From CAYRPN01 sp964426135 (lineage in GTDB: Bacteria > Planctomycetota > Phycisphaerae > Phycisphaerales > Phycisphaeraceae): a stretch of DNA of 64,000 bases. The notes under the pieces are model-generated. The model saw only the letters and a list, made by a program, of their open reading frames with translations, did no database searches and had not been told where the DNA came from. Positions 32,300 through 40,726 of this stretch are shown here, one piece after another (the first letter of the stretch is position 1; each line of letters opens with the position of its first letter). A program made the position numbers and the translations under genes. The stretch spans positions 62,001 to 126,000 of the forward strand of contig CAYRPN010000002.1 of NCBI GenBank assembly GCA_964426135.1. The letters are read 5' to 3'.

Positions 32300-33775
32300 T
32301 CAGAACCCGCCGCGCATCATCATCATCGGCCACGCGGCCAGCCCCATCAGTGCTTCGCTTCCGCCTTCCATGGAGCCGGTGATCGTCGCTTCGCCGCCGT
32401 TGGACTTGATCTGGATCGAGCCGATGAAATCCACGATCGTCTTGGGAATCAGCGGGCCCATCTGCTTCATCTTCGCCTTCTCCGGCTCGAACCTGGCGTT
32501 CAGGTCCTTCACGAGTTTGGCGATCGCGTCCGCGTCCTTGCCCTTGGCGGAAACTTTCAGATGGCTCTTGTTGCCTTCGCTGCTGCGCACCGCGGTGATG
32601 GTGTCGAAGTGCTTCATCAGGTCGATGCCCAGCTCGTTGTCGATCTGGCGGTAGGTGTCGGTCACCTTGACCGCGGCCCACGCGCCGGCCTTGGTGTCCA
32701 CGGTCTTGAGCACGGCCACCATCTCGGCGTCGTCGGCCAGCGTGCCTTTGCCCGCCTTCAGCGCCGCCAGCATCTTGTCCACGGGCAGCGCCTGCGGATT
32801 GCCGCCGCCGATGAACACGAACAGGTCATCGCTGGGCAGCAGCACCGTCGCGTTGCCGCTCTGCTCGGAGATCATGCTGACGCCGTCCTTCTCACTGAAC
32901 TTGGAGTCAGCGTCCATTTCCTTGAACGTGGCCTTGATGCGGTCACGGTTGTACTGGCCGCGAAAAATGATCACGACCCAACCGGCGTTGGGGCCCGGAT
33001 CGCCGGAGACGCCGACGGTCACGCCGTCGATGCGGATATTGCCGACCTTCTTGAGTGCTTCGAGGATGGGCGGCTGCGTCTGGCCGACGGTTTCTTCGAG
33101 GTTCGCCTGATTGGCGCCCAGCGCGGGCACCTGAGCGATGGCCTTGGCCCAGTCGAGCGGCCCGGTGCCGGCGACGGTGAGCTGCGCGACGATGCGCGAG
33201 TCCTTCGGCAGCATCCACAGATCCTTGTCCCAAGTGGACGCCGGCGGAGCATTCGCCTTGTACGGTTTGCCCTCGATCAGCGCGATGGCCCGGCGGGCGT
33301 ACTCGGCGACGAAGGCGTCCTTCGATTGCAGCAGGGCGTTGAGCGCGGGCAGCGCTTCCTTGGATTTCATCTCCCCCAGCGTGCGGATCGTCATCAGTTT
33401 CAAGACGAGCGGATCGATGTCGCCGCCGGATAGCTCATTGATGAGGCGTTCGCAACGGTCGGCGACTTCCGGGTCCTTGGCTTTCAGGTGGGCCTTGAGC
33501 TGCGGGATCACGCCCGGGCCTTTGCCGGCGATTTCCTTGGTGGCGGCTTCGCGCGTGTTGAAGTCGTCATCGCCCAGCTTCTTGATCAGCGCGGCGATGT
33601 CCTCAACCTTCGGGTTCTCCACGAGCCGGCCGATGAGCGCTTCGGCGCGCGGCTCGATGTTGCGGGCCTGCCAGAACGATGCCGTCTGGACATAGTCGAG
33701 CAGTTCATTGGGAGCGCCGCCGGCACCCACCAGCAGCAGGATCGGGAAGAACATGAACGCGAAGCCCATCGCCAT
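32300..33775 (-). CDS. HEAT-repeat-containing hypothetical protein with N-terminal membrane segment
   Basis: A 491-aa protein. The start at 33775 has AAAGGG just upstream; the 67-codon extension is repeat-derived. The N-terminus (MGFAFMFFPILLLVGAGG) is a signal peptide or anchor. Residues about 30-190 are HEAT/armadillo-like helices (VEDIAALIKKLGDDDFNTREAATKEIAGKGPGVIPQLKAHL, EALPALNALLQSKDAFVAEYARRAIALIEG). The rest is a mixed alpha/beta domain of a kind seen in planctomycete hypothetical proteins (DSRIVAQLTVAGTGPLDWAKAIAQ, GWVVIIFRGQYNRDRIKATF). No catalytic motif is evident. It probably acts as a periplasmic scaffold. Confidence 0.8.
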   Translation of the reverse strand: MAMGFAFMFFPILLLVGAGGAPNELLDYVQTASFWQARNIEPRAEALIGRLVENPKVEDIAALIKKLGDDDFNTREAATKEIAGKGPGVIPQLKAHLKAKDPEVADRCERLINELSGGDIDPLVLKLMTIRTLGEMKSKEALPALNALLQSKDAFVAEYARRAIALIEGKPYKANAPPASTWDKDLWMLPKDSRIVAQLTVAGTGPLDWAKAIAQVPALGANQANLEETVGQTQPPILEALKKVGNIRIDGVTVGVSGDPGPNAGWVVIIFRGQYNRDRIKATFKEMDADSKFSEKDGVSMISEQSGNATVLLPSDDLFVFIGGGNPQALPVDKMLAALKAGKGTLADDAEMVAVLKTVDTKAGAWAAVKVTDTYRQIDNELGIDLMKHFDTITAVRSSEGNKSHLKVSAKGKDADAIAKLVKDLNARFEPEKAKMKQMGPLIPKTIVDFIGSIQIKSNGGEATITGSMEGGSEALMGLAAWPMMMMRGGF

Positions 33776-33867
33776 GATTTGCCCTTTCGAGGAATGCCCG
33801 GAGACAACCAGTATATCGGCCACGGCGCCCGCAGTCGCCAGTATCGCCTCCGCTCGCGGCGGAGGGA

Positions 33868-34084
33868 GTGCCAAATGGTTCGGGGCTTGATTCGTTCTCC
33901 CTTCCAGGGAGAGGGTGGCCGAGTCCCCGGGGGACGAGGCCGGGTGAGGGTCGGGACGAACAGATGTTTGCGGCATCCGTCACGCGATGGTGGCGATTGC
34001 AAACTTGTGCGTCCCGACCCTCACCCCAGCCCTCTCCCTGAGAGGGAGAGGGGGCCGGAATGCAAGCCCCGGAAAAGTTGGCAC
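33868..34084. repeat. 217-bp palindromic element with GTGCCAA/TTGGCAC ends (copy 1)
   Basis: The ends are GTGCCAA (33868-33874) and TTGGCAC (34078-34084). Further inward the two halves pair over TTCGGGGCTTG..., TCTCCCTTCCAGGGAGAGGG and CCGGGTGAGGGTCGGGACG (33941 onward, pairing with 33999-34026). A second copy with the same order of blocks lies at 35127-35373, so truB is bracketed by the two copies. No coding potential is seen. Confidence 0.82.
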
Positions 34085-34096
34085 ACCCGCGGCGGA

Positions 34097-35056
34097 TCAC
34101 AATCCGCGCATCGGCGCCGCCACTCGCAATTGCTGCGACTCCGGCTCCATGCCGAAGCTGTACTGATCCACCTGGGATTGGCGAATGATCCCGGCGGGCA
34201 CCGGCTCCGATTTCAACAGATAGCTGAACTTGCCCTTGTGAAATCCGCGCACAAAGGGCCCCGGTTCGGGAAATCCAACGGGCAGTTGCCAATCGGGCGG
34301 CGTCAGACTGCTCTGAAGAATCACGCCGGACTTGCGCAGGTCGCCGATGTCCTGGTCGCTGAGAATCCGCATCGGCAGCCAGGGCAGAAGATCGCGGCCA
34401 TGCACTTCTCCCGTCTGGCCCAGGCCCGGATCCTGCCACGGCCCGATCGCCGTGCGGCGCAGTTCGCTCAGGTGCGCGCCGCATCCGAGCATTCGTCCAA
34501 GGTCCCGCGCCAGGGCGCGGATGTAGTATCCGCCGCGCACGGTGATGCGCAGCTTGCTCTGATGTGGAAGTTCGTGACTGAGCCAGGTTGCCTCGTGCAG
34601 GTAGACGCGACAGACGGGCATTTCCACCGTCTCGCCGCGATGGACTTTGACGTAGGCTCGCTCGCCATCGATGCGCTTGGCGCTGGTGGCTGGCGGAACC
34701 TGATCCTGCCAGCCGACGAATGTCGCCAGCGCTTCGTCGAGCCGCGCGGGCGAGAGGTTCGACGCGTCGCCCTCAGACACGATCTTCCCCAGCGGATCAC
34801 CGTTGTCGGTTTCCACGCCGAAGCGCACGGTGGCTTCGTAGGTCTTGGGGATGTCGTGCAGGTAATCGAACAGCCGCGTCGCCGGCTCGACAAGGATGAG
34901 CAGCAGGCCGCTGGCGAATGGATCGAGCGTTCCGCCGTGGCAGATGCGCGGCAACCGGCGGCCGGGCGCGGAGGTGGCCGCGTCGAGAAAGCCCTTCACG
35001 ACGGAAAAGCTGGTGGGGCCGGCGGGCTTGTGAATCAGGTAGATGCCAGAAGTCAT
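34097..35056 (-). CDS. truB: tRNA pseudouridine(55) synthase
   Basis: A 319-aa enzyme that converts U55 of tRNA to pseudouridine. The N-terminus reads SGIYLIHKPAGPTSFSVVKGFL. The catalytic aspartate lies in HGGTLDPFASGLLLILVE, and the TruB motif YEATVRFGVETDNGD follows. The KxRITVRGGYYIRALARDLGRML region and GELRRTAIG complete the family pattern. The frame is open 84 codons upstream, but that part lies in the palindromic repeat, so the ATG at 35056 is chosen. It is bracketed by two copies of the same palindromic element. Confidence 0.95.
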   Translation of the reverse strand: MTSGIYLIHKPAGPTSFSVVKGFLDAATSAPGRRLPRICHGGTLDPFASGLLLILVEPATRLFDYLHDIPKTYEATVRFGVETDNGDPLGKIVSEGDASNLSPARLDEALATFVGWQDQVPPATSAKRIDGERAYVKVHRGETVEMPVCRVYLHEATWLSHELPHQSKLRITVRGGYYIRALARDLGRMLGCGAHLSELRRTAIGPWQDPGLGQTGEVHGRDLLPWLPMRILSDQDIGDLRKSGVILQSSLTPPDWQLPVGFPEPGPFVRGFHKGKFSYLLKSEPVPAGIIRQSQVDQYSFGMEPESQQLRVAAPMRGL

Positions 35057-35126
35057 GCGAACAGAGTACCCGGCCTTGCCTGCGTTCACCGCCAAGGCGA
35101 TTCGCGAGACCATCGATGAAGGGGGT

Positions 35127-35373
35127 GTGCCCAATTTCCAGGGCTCGGATTCCGGCATCTCTCTCTTTCCGGGAGAGGGTGGGCGAGTCCGCGAGGCCGG
35201 GTGAGGGCCGGTGCGCGGTTGGCGTGGGTTCACAAGTGATCTTGATTCCGCCCCCAAAGCCGGGCACGTCGTATGAAGCAAGAACGCGAACTGACGCACA
35301 GGGTTCATCGGCCCTCACCCCAGCCCTCTCCCGGAGGGAGAGGGGGCCGGATGCAACTCCCGGAAATTGTGGT
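35127..35373. repeat. 247-bp palindromic element (copy 2)
   Basis: It has the same block order as the element at 33868-34084. The left end (GTGCCCAATTTCC) is followed by GGGCTCGGATTCCGG, CTCTCTTTCCGGGAGAGGG, GCGAGTCCGCGAGGCCGG and GTGAGGGCCG. It is mirrored on the right by CGGCCCTCACCCCAGCCC (35309 onward), CTCTCCCGGAGGGAGAGG, CCGGATGCAACTCCC and GGAAATTG. The loop differs in sequence from copy 1. It fills most of the 434-nt gap between truB and the M32 peptidase, where no gene is seen. Confidence 0.82.
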
Positions 35374-35490
35374 GGCGCCCGAGACGCACAACGCGTTCGG
35401 CGCAGTTCCTGTACCTTCGATCTCTCGCATATATTCTTAGTCCCGGTTCGCCCGGCCGAAGGTTTGGTTTTCCTTGCAGAAAGAATTCTC

Positions 35491-37032
35491 ATGCCAACGA
35501 TGACCGCTCCCGTCTCCGCCGTCTCCGCTTATGACGAACTCATTGGCCACATTCGCGAGGCGAATCTGCTGAGCAGTTCCGCTTCGCTGCTGGGTTGGGA
35601 TCAGGAAACCATGATGCCGCCGGGCGGGCTGGAGCATCGCAGCCGGCAACTGGCGCAGCTTGCCCGCATGGCGCACCAGATGAAGACCGATGCCCGCGTC
35701 GGTCAGTGGCTGGCGGCATGCGAAGGCGATGCGAAGATCACGGCTGATCCCCTGAGCGTGGCTGCGGTGAACGTGCGCGAGATTCGCCGCGAGTACGACC
35801 GCAACACCAAGCTGCCCGCCTCGCTGGTGGAGGAACTGACCCGCGTCAGCAGCGTGGCCCGCGCGGAATGGGCCAAGGCCCGCAAGGAATCCAGCTTCGC
35901 CATGTTCAAACCGTGGCTGGAAAAGATCGTCGACCTGCTGCGGCAGAAGGCGAAGTGCTACGGCTGGCCGAAGGATGGCGAGGCGTGGGACGCGCTGGCG
36001 GACGGCTACGAGCCGGGATGCCGCGCCAGGGACGTGGCGACGCTGTTCGCGCCGCTGCGCCAGAAACTGGTCAAGCTCATCGCCGATCTGATGGCGTCAA
36101 AAAAGAAACCCGGCAACGCGTTCAACGAGATCAAGATCCCCATCGCCCAGCAGGAAAAATTCGTGCGCTTCGTCGCCGAACGCATCGGCTTCGATTTCAC
36201 GCGCGGCCGGCTCGACATCTCCACGCACCCGTTCTGCTCCGGCACGCACTGCAACGACATCCGCATGACCACGCGCTTTCACGAGAACAACGTCAACGAC
36301 GCGCTGGGCTCGACGATGCACGAATGCGGCCACGGCATCTACGAGCAGAACCTGCCCGCCGAACACATCGGTACGCCCATGGGCGACGCCGTGTCGCTGG
36401 GCATTCACGAGAGCCAGAGCCGGCTGTGGGAGAATCAGGTCGGGCGCAGCCTGCCGTTCTGGAAATGGCTGGCGCCGAAGATGCCCGAGTTCTTCGGCGA
36501 CGCGGTGGCGGGCCTGACGCTGGAGCAGGTCTACAGCGCCGCCAATCTCGTCAGGCCCGACTTCATCCGCGTCGAGGCGGACGAAGCGACGTACAACCTG
36601 CACATCATGGTGCGCTTCGAAATCGAGCGCGGGCTGATCGGCGGGGCGATGAGCGTCGACGACGTGCCGGGAGTCTGGAATGCTCGGTACAAGGAATACC
36701 TGGGCATCGATGTGCCCGATGATCGTCGCGGCTGTCTGCAGGACATCCACTGGTCGCTGGCGAGCATGGGTTATTTCCCGACGTACACGCTGGGCAACCT
36801 TTACGCCGCGCAGTTCTTCGAGAAGGCGATGCAGGACATTCCCGATCTCTACGCCCAATACGAGCGCGGCGAGTTCGGCCAGCTCAAGGCGTGGCTCGTC
36901 AAGAACATCCACAGCCAGGGCATGCGCTATCACGCAGCCGATCTGTGCAAGGTCGTCACCGGCAAAGCGCCCAGCCCCGACGCGCTGATGCGACACCTGG
37001 AAGGCAAGCTGCGCCCGATCTATGGAGTGTGA
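35491..37032 (+). CDS. M32 family metallocarboxypeptidase
   Basis: A 513-aa zinc carboxypeptidase of the thermostable carboxypeptidase 1 (Taq) family, cytosolic. The zinc motif is HECGH in GSTMHECGHGIYEQ, with the downstream family motif GIHESQSRLWENQVGRS, whose Glu is the third ligand. Family landmarks also include LLGWDQETMMPPGGLEHRSRQLA near the N-terminus, DISTHPFCSGTHCNDIRMTTRF, and the C-terminal SMGYFPTYTLGNLYAAQFF. It should release single C-terminal residues from peptides. It is transcribed alone, between two repeat-bearing gaps. Confidence 0.96.
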   Translation: MPTMTAPVSAVSAYDELIGHIREANLLSSSASLLGWDQETMMPPGGLEHRSRQLAQLARMAHQMKTDARVGQWLAACEGDAKITADPLSVAAVNVREIRREYDRNTKLPASLVEELTRVSSVARAEWAKARKESSFAMFKPWLEKIVDLLRQKAKCYGWPKDGEAWDALADGYEPGCRARDVATLFAPLRQKLVKLIADLMASKKKPGNAFNEIKIPIAQQEKFVRFVAERIGFDFTRGRLDISTHPFCSGTHCNDIRMTTRFHENNVNDALGSTMHECGHGIYEQNLPAEHIGTPMGDAVSLGIHESQSRLWENQVGRSLPFWKWLAPKMPEFFGDAVAGLTLEQVYSAANLVRPDFIRVEADEATYNLHIMVRFEIERGLIGGAMSVDDVPGVWNARYKEYLGIDVPDDRRGCLQDIHWSLASMGYFPTYTLGNLYAAQFFEKAMQDIPDLYAQYERGEFGQLKAWLVKNIHSQGMRYHAADLCKVVTGKAPSPDALMRHLEGKLRPIYGV

Positions 37033-37041
37033 GTGGTGCTT

Positions 37042-37137
37042 CGTTTAGCCGCGGGGCCTTGCCCCGCGCGGTGCGACGCATGGGGTTGAGGGCTTCGCGC
37101 CGGTGCGTCGTGTCGGGCAAGGCTCGACGGCTAAACG
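37042..37137. repeat. GTTTAGC/GCTAAAC inverted repeat
   Basis: The left arm 37042-37066 (CGTTTAGCCGCGGGGCCTTG...) pairs imperfectly with the right arm 37114-37137 (CGGGCAAGGCTCGACGGCTAAACG). It lies between the M32 peptidase and the P-loop gene and ends about 110 nt before the latter. Same family as the elements at 7956 and 39991. Confidence 0.8.
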
Positions 37138-37248
37138 TCGATCGTGCGTCGCTTATCGGAACCTCGCCCGTCATATCAGCCGCGCCGCTGCAAGTTCGAT
37201 GCGTTCTTCGCCGATCACAAGGAAGCCCTTGTGTGGAGATCATCGAAC

Positions 37249-37800
37249 ATGTCCGACAAAATCGTCTATCTCATGCGCGGCCTGCCCTCCTGCGGCAAGA
37301 GCCACACCGCCAAAATCCTCGCTGGCCAGACCGGCGTCATCTGCGAGACCGACGAATATTTTTACACGCAGGTCGGCGAGGATCCGACGCAGTTCGATTA
37401 CCAGGACGATCTCCTGGAAACCGCGCGGCAGTGGAACTTCGAGCGATTCTGCAAAGCCGTCGAGGAAAGCCGCAACCCCATCGTCGTCGATCGCGGCAAC
37501 AGCTTGTCGGTCGAGTCGCAGCAGTATGCGAAGTTTGCCGCCGATCGCGGCTATCGCGTGGAACTGGCTGAGCCGCAGTCGGCGTGGTGGCAGGAGATCA
37601 AGGTGCTGCTGAAGCACAAGAAGTACACGCTGCCGGTCCTGAAAGACTGGGCTCAGAAGCTGTCGGCCATGAATCGCCAGACGCATCGCGTGTCGGCGGA
37701 CCAGATTTTCCGCTGGATGGAAAAATGGCGCTGGGACGTGACGATCGAAGACATTCTCAACTACCGCCCGGCGACGACGAACAATTCCCGCGCAGCGTGA
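37249..37800 (+). CDS. P-loop ATPase/kinase-like protein (AAA_33, N4BP2-like)
   Basis: A 183-aa protein. The ATG at 37249 is chosen from the family start (DKIVYLMRGLPSCGKSHTAKILAG), with GGAG 12 nt upstream. The Walker A motif is GLPSCGKSHT. A second acidic motif (CETDEYFY) and the strand PIVVDRGNSLSVESQQYAKFAADRGYRVELAEP follow, the pattern of small N4BP2-like polynucleotide-kinase-type P-loop proteins. The substrate is unknown. It is solitary, between two hairpin-rich gaps. Confidence 0.82.
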   Translation: MSDKIVYLMRGLPSCGKSHTAKILAGQTGVICETDEYFYTQVGEDPTQFDYQDDLLETARQWNFERFCKAVEESRNPIVVDRGNSLSVESQQYAKFAADRGYRVELAEPQSAWWQEIKVLLKHKKYTLPVLKDWAQKLSAMNRQTHRVSADQIFRWMEKWRWDVTIEDILNYRPATTNNSRAA

Positions 37801-37899
37801 CGAAGCACGTCGCGTCACAGACGTCACCGCCCGCGCACTTGTCCTGTCGCGGGCATGGAATCCCTTGCGTACGCCTCGCGCGTTTCGTTTAGTTGAGGC

Positions 37900-38061
37900 A
37901 TGAACACACTCCGTCTCGCCGCCGTCGTTCTGATTGCAACCCTCGGATCCCTCGCGGGCTGCCAGTCCACGTCTCCCAGCGGTTACGGCGCCAGCGCCGA
38001 TGCGTCCTGCCCGGCGAACAACGGCAGCGCATGCCACACGATTCACATTCGTGAGAAGTAG
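37900..38061 (+). CDS. small putative lipoprotein
   Basis: A 53-codon gene. The N-terminus is a lipoprotein signal (MNTLRLAAVVLIATLGSLAGC), with a canonical LAGC lipobox. The mature part of about 33 residues is Ser/Gly/Ala-rich and has two further cysteines. The GAGG sequence is very close to the ATG, so initiation is uncertain. Small lipoproteins of this style are common as entericidin-like or envelope-associated peptides; a specific role cannot be given. Confidence 0.55.
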   Translation: MNTLRLAAVVLIATLGSLAGCQSTSPSGYGASADASCPANNGSACHTIHIREK

Positions 38062-38106
38062 GGCGGCCTTGCGACCATGATGTGAGAACGGGATGAGCCA
38101 CCGCAC

Positions 38107-38297
38107 GCGACCCCCTTCCGCGTTTAGCGGAAACGCCGCAGGCGTCTGGCCGGGGAGTGAGGGCCAACGTCGCGCGCGACCCCCTTCCGCGTTTAGCGGA
38201 AACGCCGCAGGCGTCTGGCTGGTCGAGTGAGGGCCAACGTCGCGCGGGCTTCACCGTGGATCGTACAGGCACCTGCGGTGCATCCGCTAAACGCGGA
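38107..38297. repeat. 69-bp tandem direct repeat built on the TTTAGCGGAAACGCCGC hairpin
   Basis: Copy 1 (38107-38175) and copy 2 (38176-38247) are nearly identical, differing at a few positions around GGCCGGGG/GGCTGGTCG. Each contains CGCGTTTAGCGGAAACGCCGC and ends GAGGGCCAACGTCGCGCG. A third half-element with GCTAAACGCGG follows at about 38285-38296, pointing the other way. No gene is seen here. Confidence 0.85.
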
Positions 38298-38311
38298 ATG
38301 CCGCGTCGTGA

Positions 38312-39841
38312 TCACGCCAGTTTCTTTTTCGCTACCGTGCCGTCCTTCGTATTCAGCACCTCGAAACCGGCTGCGGCGAGCTCCATGCGCAAGCGGTCGG
38401 CGGTGGCGAAGTCCTTGGACTTGCGGGCGTGATCGATGGCGCGGCATTTGGCGGAGGCGTCGTCGACGATCGCCGCGCCACGTTCCGGCAGCACGCCGAG
38501 CACCGTGTCGATCTTCCGCAGCACCGAGTTCGCCAGTGCGGAATCGGCGTGCGTTCCCCCCAGCCAGGTGAAGAGCGTGCCGATCGCTTTGGACATGTTC
38601 AGGTCATCACCCAACGCGCCGGCGAAATCTCTCAGCACGGATTGCGAGTCGATGGCGAGGTCCAGCGACGCGGAACCGGCAGGGGCATGCTTGGTGGCGA
38701 ATTCGCGCAGTCGCTGCACGGCACTGGCGGAATCCTCGAGTCCCTTGCGTGTGAAGTCAGCGTTGCTTCGATAGTGCGCCTTCATCAACTCAAACCGCAG
38801 CACCGCCGGATCGACGGGTCGGCCCGTCACCTTTCCCTCCAGCACATCGCGCACGGTGAAAAAGTTCCCGTCGCGCTTGCTCATCTTCTTTCCTTCGACG
38901 AGCAGAAACCGTGTGTGCATCCAGAACCGGGCGAAGTGCGGCTGATCGGTGCAGCCGCAGGTCTGGGCGATCTCGCATTCATGGTGCGGGAAGATGTTGT
39001 CCTCGCCGCCGGTGTGGATGTCGATCACATCCCGCCCCAAGAGCGCGCGGGCCATCGCGCTGCACTCGATGTGCCAGCCGGGGTAGCCTTCGCCCCACGG
39101 GCTGGGCCATTTCATCAAGTGCTTCGAGTCCGGCTTCCACAGCAGAAAATCGGCGGGATGCTTCTTCGCCGCCATCGTCTTGACGCTGACCCGCCCGCCT
39201 TCGCCGGTCTTCAGTTGCACCAGCGTGTTGCCCGACAGCTTGCCGTAGTCGGGAAACGATTCCACGTCGTAGTACACCGCGCCGTCGCCACCGACGTACG
39301 CGTGGCCTTTGGCGATGAGTTTCTGAATCATCGCGATCATGTCGTTCACGTGATCCGTCGCGTGCGGCATGTGCGTCTTCTTCGCATCGCGGTCGTACTC
39401 GTAGGCGATCTTGATGCCGAGTTTCTTTGCGTCGTCGATGAAGGCGTCGGTGTAGAAGCGCGCGATCTGGTAGGGATCGTCGGGGTTCTCGATGACGCTG
39501 GCGTGGGCGGCGCCTTGTTTCTTGGCGGCCTTGATGCGCTGGGCCGCGGCCTCCATCTTGTCCATGCCGCCGCCGTCGGCGACGTCGTCCTCGGTCATGT
39601 GGCCCACGTCGGTGATGTTCATCACCTGATGCACCGTGTGACCGGTGAGTTCGAGGAACCGCCGCAGCACGTCGGCGAAGATGAATGCGCGGAAGTTGCC
39701 GATGTGGGCGTAGTCGTAAACCGTCGGCCCGCAGTTGTACATGTACACCTGCGGCCCGCCGGCGCCGCCGGGCCCTGTTTTCTCGATGGGTTCAAACGTT
39801 TCGAGCCTGTGCGTCAGCGTGTTGTGGAAGCGGATGTCCAT
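38312..39841 (-). CDS. cysS: cysteinyl-tRNA synthetase
   Basis: A 509-aa class I synthetase that charges tRNA-Cys. The zinc-site cysteine is in YNCGPTVYDYAHIGNFRAF, which also holds the HIGH-like HIGN. The KMSKS motif appears as GKKMSKRDGNFF, and the zinc ligands continue in GWHIECSAMA and FPHHECEIAQTCG. The C-terminal helical domain ends in ARKSKDFATADRLRMELAAAGFEVLNTKDGT. The length is normal. It lies downstream of ybeY on the same strand. Confidence 0.97.
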   Translation of the reverse strand: MDIRFHNTLTHRLETFEPIEKTGPGGAGGPQVYMYNCGPTVYDYAHIGNFRAFIFADVLRRFLELTGHTVHQVMNITDVGHMTEDDVADGGGMDKMEAAAQRIKAAKKQGAAHASVIENPDDPYQIARFYTDAFIDDAKKLGIKIAYEYDRDAKKTHMPHATDHVNDMIAMIQKLIAKGHAYVGGDGAVYYDVESFPDYGKLSGNTLVQLKTGEGGRVSVKTMAAKKHPADFLLWKPDSKHLMKWPSPWGEGYPGWHIECSAMARALLGRDVIDIHTGGEDNIFPHHECEIAQTCGCTDQPHFARFWMHTRFLLVEGKKMSKRDGNFFTVRDVLEGKVTGRPVDPAVLRFELMKAHYRSNADFTRKGLEDSASAVQRLREFATKHAPAGSASLDLAIDSQSVLRDFAGALGDDLNMSKAIGTLFTWLGGTHADSALANSVLRKIDTVLGVLPERGAAIVDDASAKCRAIDHARKSKDFATADRLRMELAAAGFEVLNTKDGTVAKKKLA

Positions 39842-39883
39842 GGGGTGCAGAAGTGTAGCAAAGGGCGGCGCGGCGGTTCCGCA

Positions 39884-40063
39884 CGTTTAGGAGCCGTGCA
39901 GGATCAACATCGCATGTGGGACGACTTTCCACGTCGTCCGGCAGGGAGCGAAGCGATTCGAATCTGCGGAGTTAATCTTGCACGGCTCCTTAGCGCCGGG
40001 GCTTGCCCCGCTCCGGGCGGCCAGCCTTGTCCGTCGGAACGGGGCAAGCCCCGGCGCTAAACG
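39884..40063. repeat. double hairpin element between cysS and ybeY, running into ybeY
   Basis: The outer arms CGTTTAGGAGCCGTGCA (39884-39900) and TGCACGGCTCCTTA (39979-39992) pair. Adjacent is a perfect 20-bp hairpin: TAGCGCCGGGGCTTGCCCCG (39991-40010) against 40040-40059, which continues as GCTAAACG to 40063. The second hairpin overlaps the 3' end of ybeY and supplies its stop codon. Confidence 0.88.
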
Positions 40064-40571
40064 TGGGAGAGATCGCCGCCGCGAACACCGCACCCAGGCC
40101 CGCGCGCCGAAGCAATTCATCCTCACGGCGGTGCATGCGGCGAAAGTCGCGGTCGGTCCTGTCGTCGTAGCCCATCAGGTGCAACAACCCGTGCAGGGCG
40201 TAGAGCAGCAGTTCGAGCTTGATGTCGTGTCGATGCGCCTTCGCCTGCCTTCGGGCTTCGTCGTAGCAGATGACAATATCGCCATCGATGGCTGCTCCCG
40301 GAGTCTCGCGCAGGTCGAACGTGAGCACATCGGTGGGGCCGGCGATCCGTTTGTACCGCAGATGGAGACGCGACATCTCGGTATCGCCGACGATGGCGAT
40401 GCTGACATTGCCGCGCGCTTTGGCGAGCGCGGCGAGTTTGCGAAACCGCGAAAGGATCCAGCGCTGCAACCTGCCTGGCAAAGCGCGACGGCGAGAGGCG
40501 ATCTCGACGGTCAGGCCACGCTCAGGGCCAGCGCGTCGATGGGAACGAGTTGATGCGGAACGTGCAAGCAC
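39990..40571 (-). CDS. ybeY: endoribonuclease YbeY (rRNA maturation factor)
   Basis: About 193 codons from the GTG at 40571; a CTG at 40514 is an alternative, and no ATG exists near the homologous N-terminus. The conserved metal site HGLLHLMGYDD (H-x3-H, then D) is present. It is preceded by GPTDVLTFDL and DGDIVICYDEA, the YbeY landmarks. YbeY is a zinc-dependent single-strand RNase for 16S rRNA 3'-end maturation and ribosome quality control. The last roughly 25 residues (about from FSAGACPVP to the end) are encoded by the GCTAAAC-type hairpin and are not part of the family domain. Confidence 0.85.
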   Translation of the reverse strand: MLARSASTRSHRRAGPERGLTVEIASRRRALPGRLQRWILSRFRKLAALAKARGNVSIAIVGDTEMSRLHLRYKRIAGPTDVLTFDLRETPGAAIDGDIVICYDEARRQAKAHRHDIKLELLLYALHGLLHLMGYDDRTDRDFRRMHRREDELLRRAGLGAVFAAAISPTFSAGACPVPTDKAGRPERGKPRR

Positions 40572-40726
40572 TGACGTATGGTGCGGGAAACGGCGGCATC
40601 CGGCAACGGCACATCGACTGGCGAGAATTCCGTCGCAGTTGCCGTGCCTTTCAAAAATGATGCGCGGGAAGGCCGCACGGATAAGCTCCGAAGACGTCGC
40701 GTACCCGCGGCACCCGGACAATCCGA

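Noticed and set aside
33868..35373. truB as cargo of a classical composite transposon
   Set aside because: The bracketing elements have no transposase gene or clear target duplications, and truB is a normal chromosomal gene, so only the bracketing is reported.
38429..40060. 543-codon plus-strand frame opposite cysS
   Set aside because: A shadow of cysS that also runs through a hairpin repeat.
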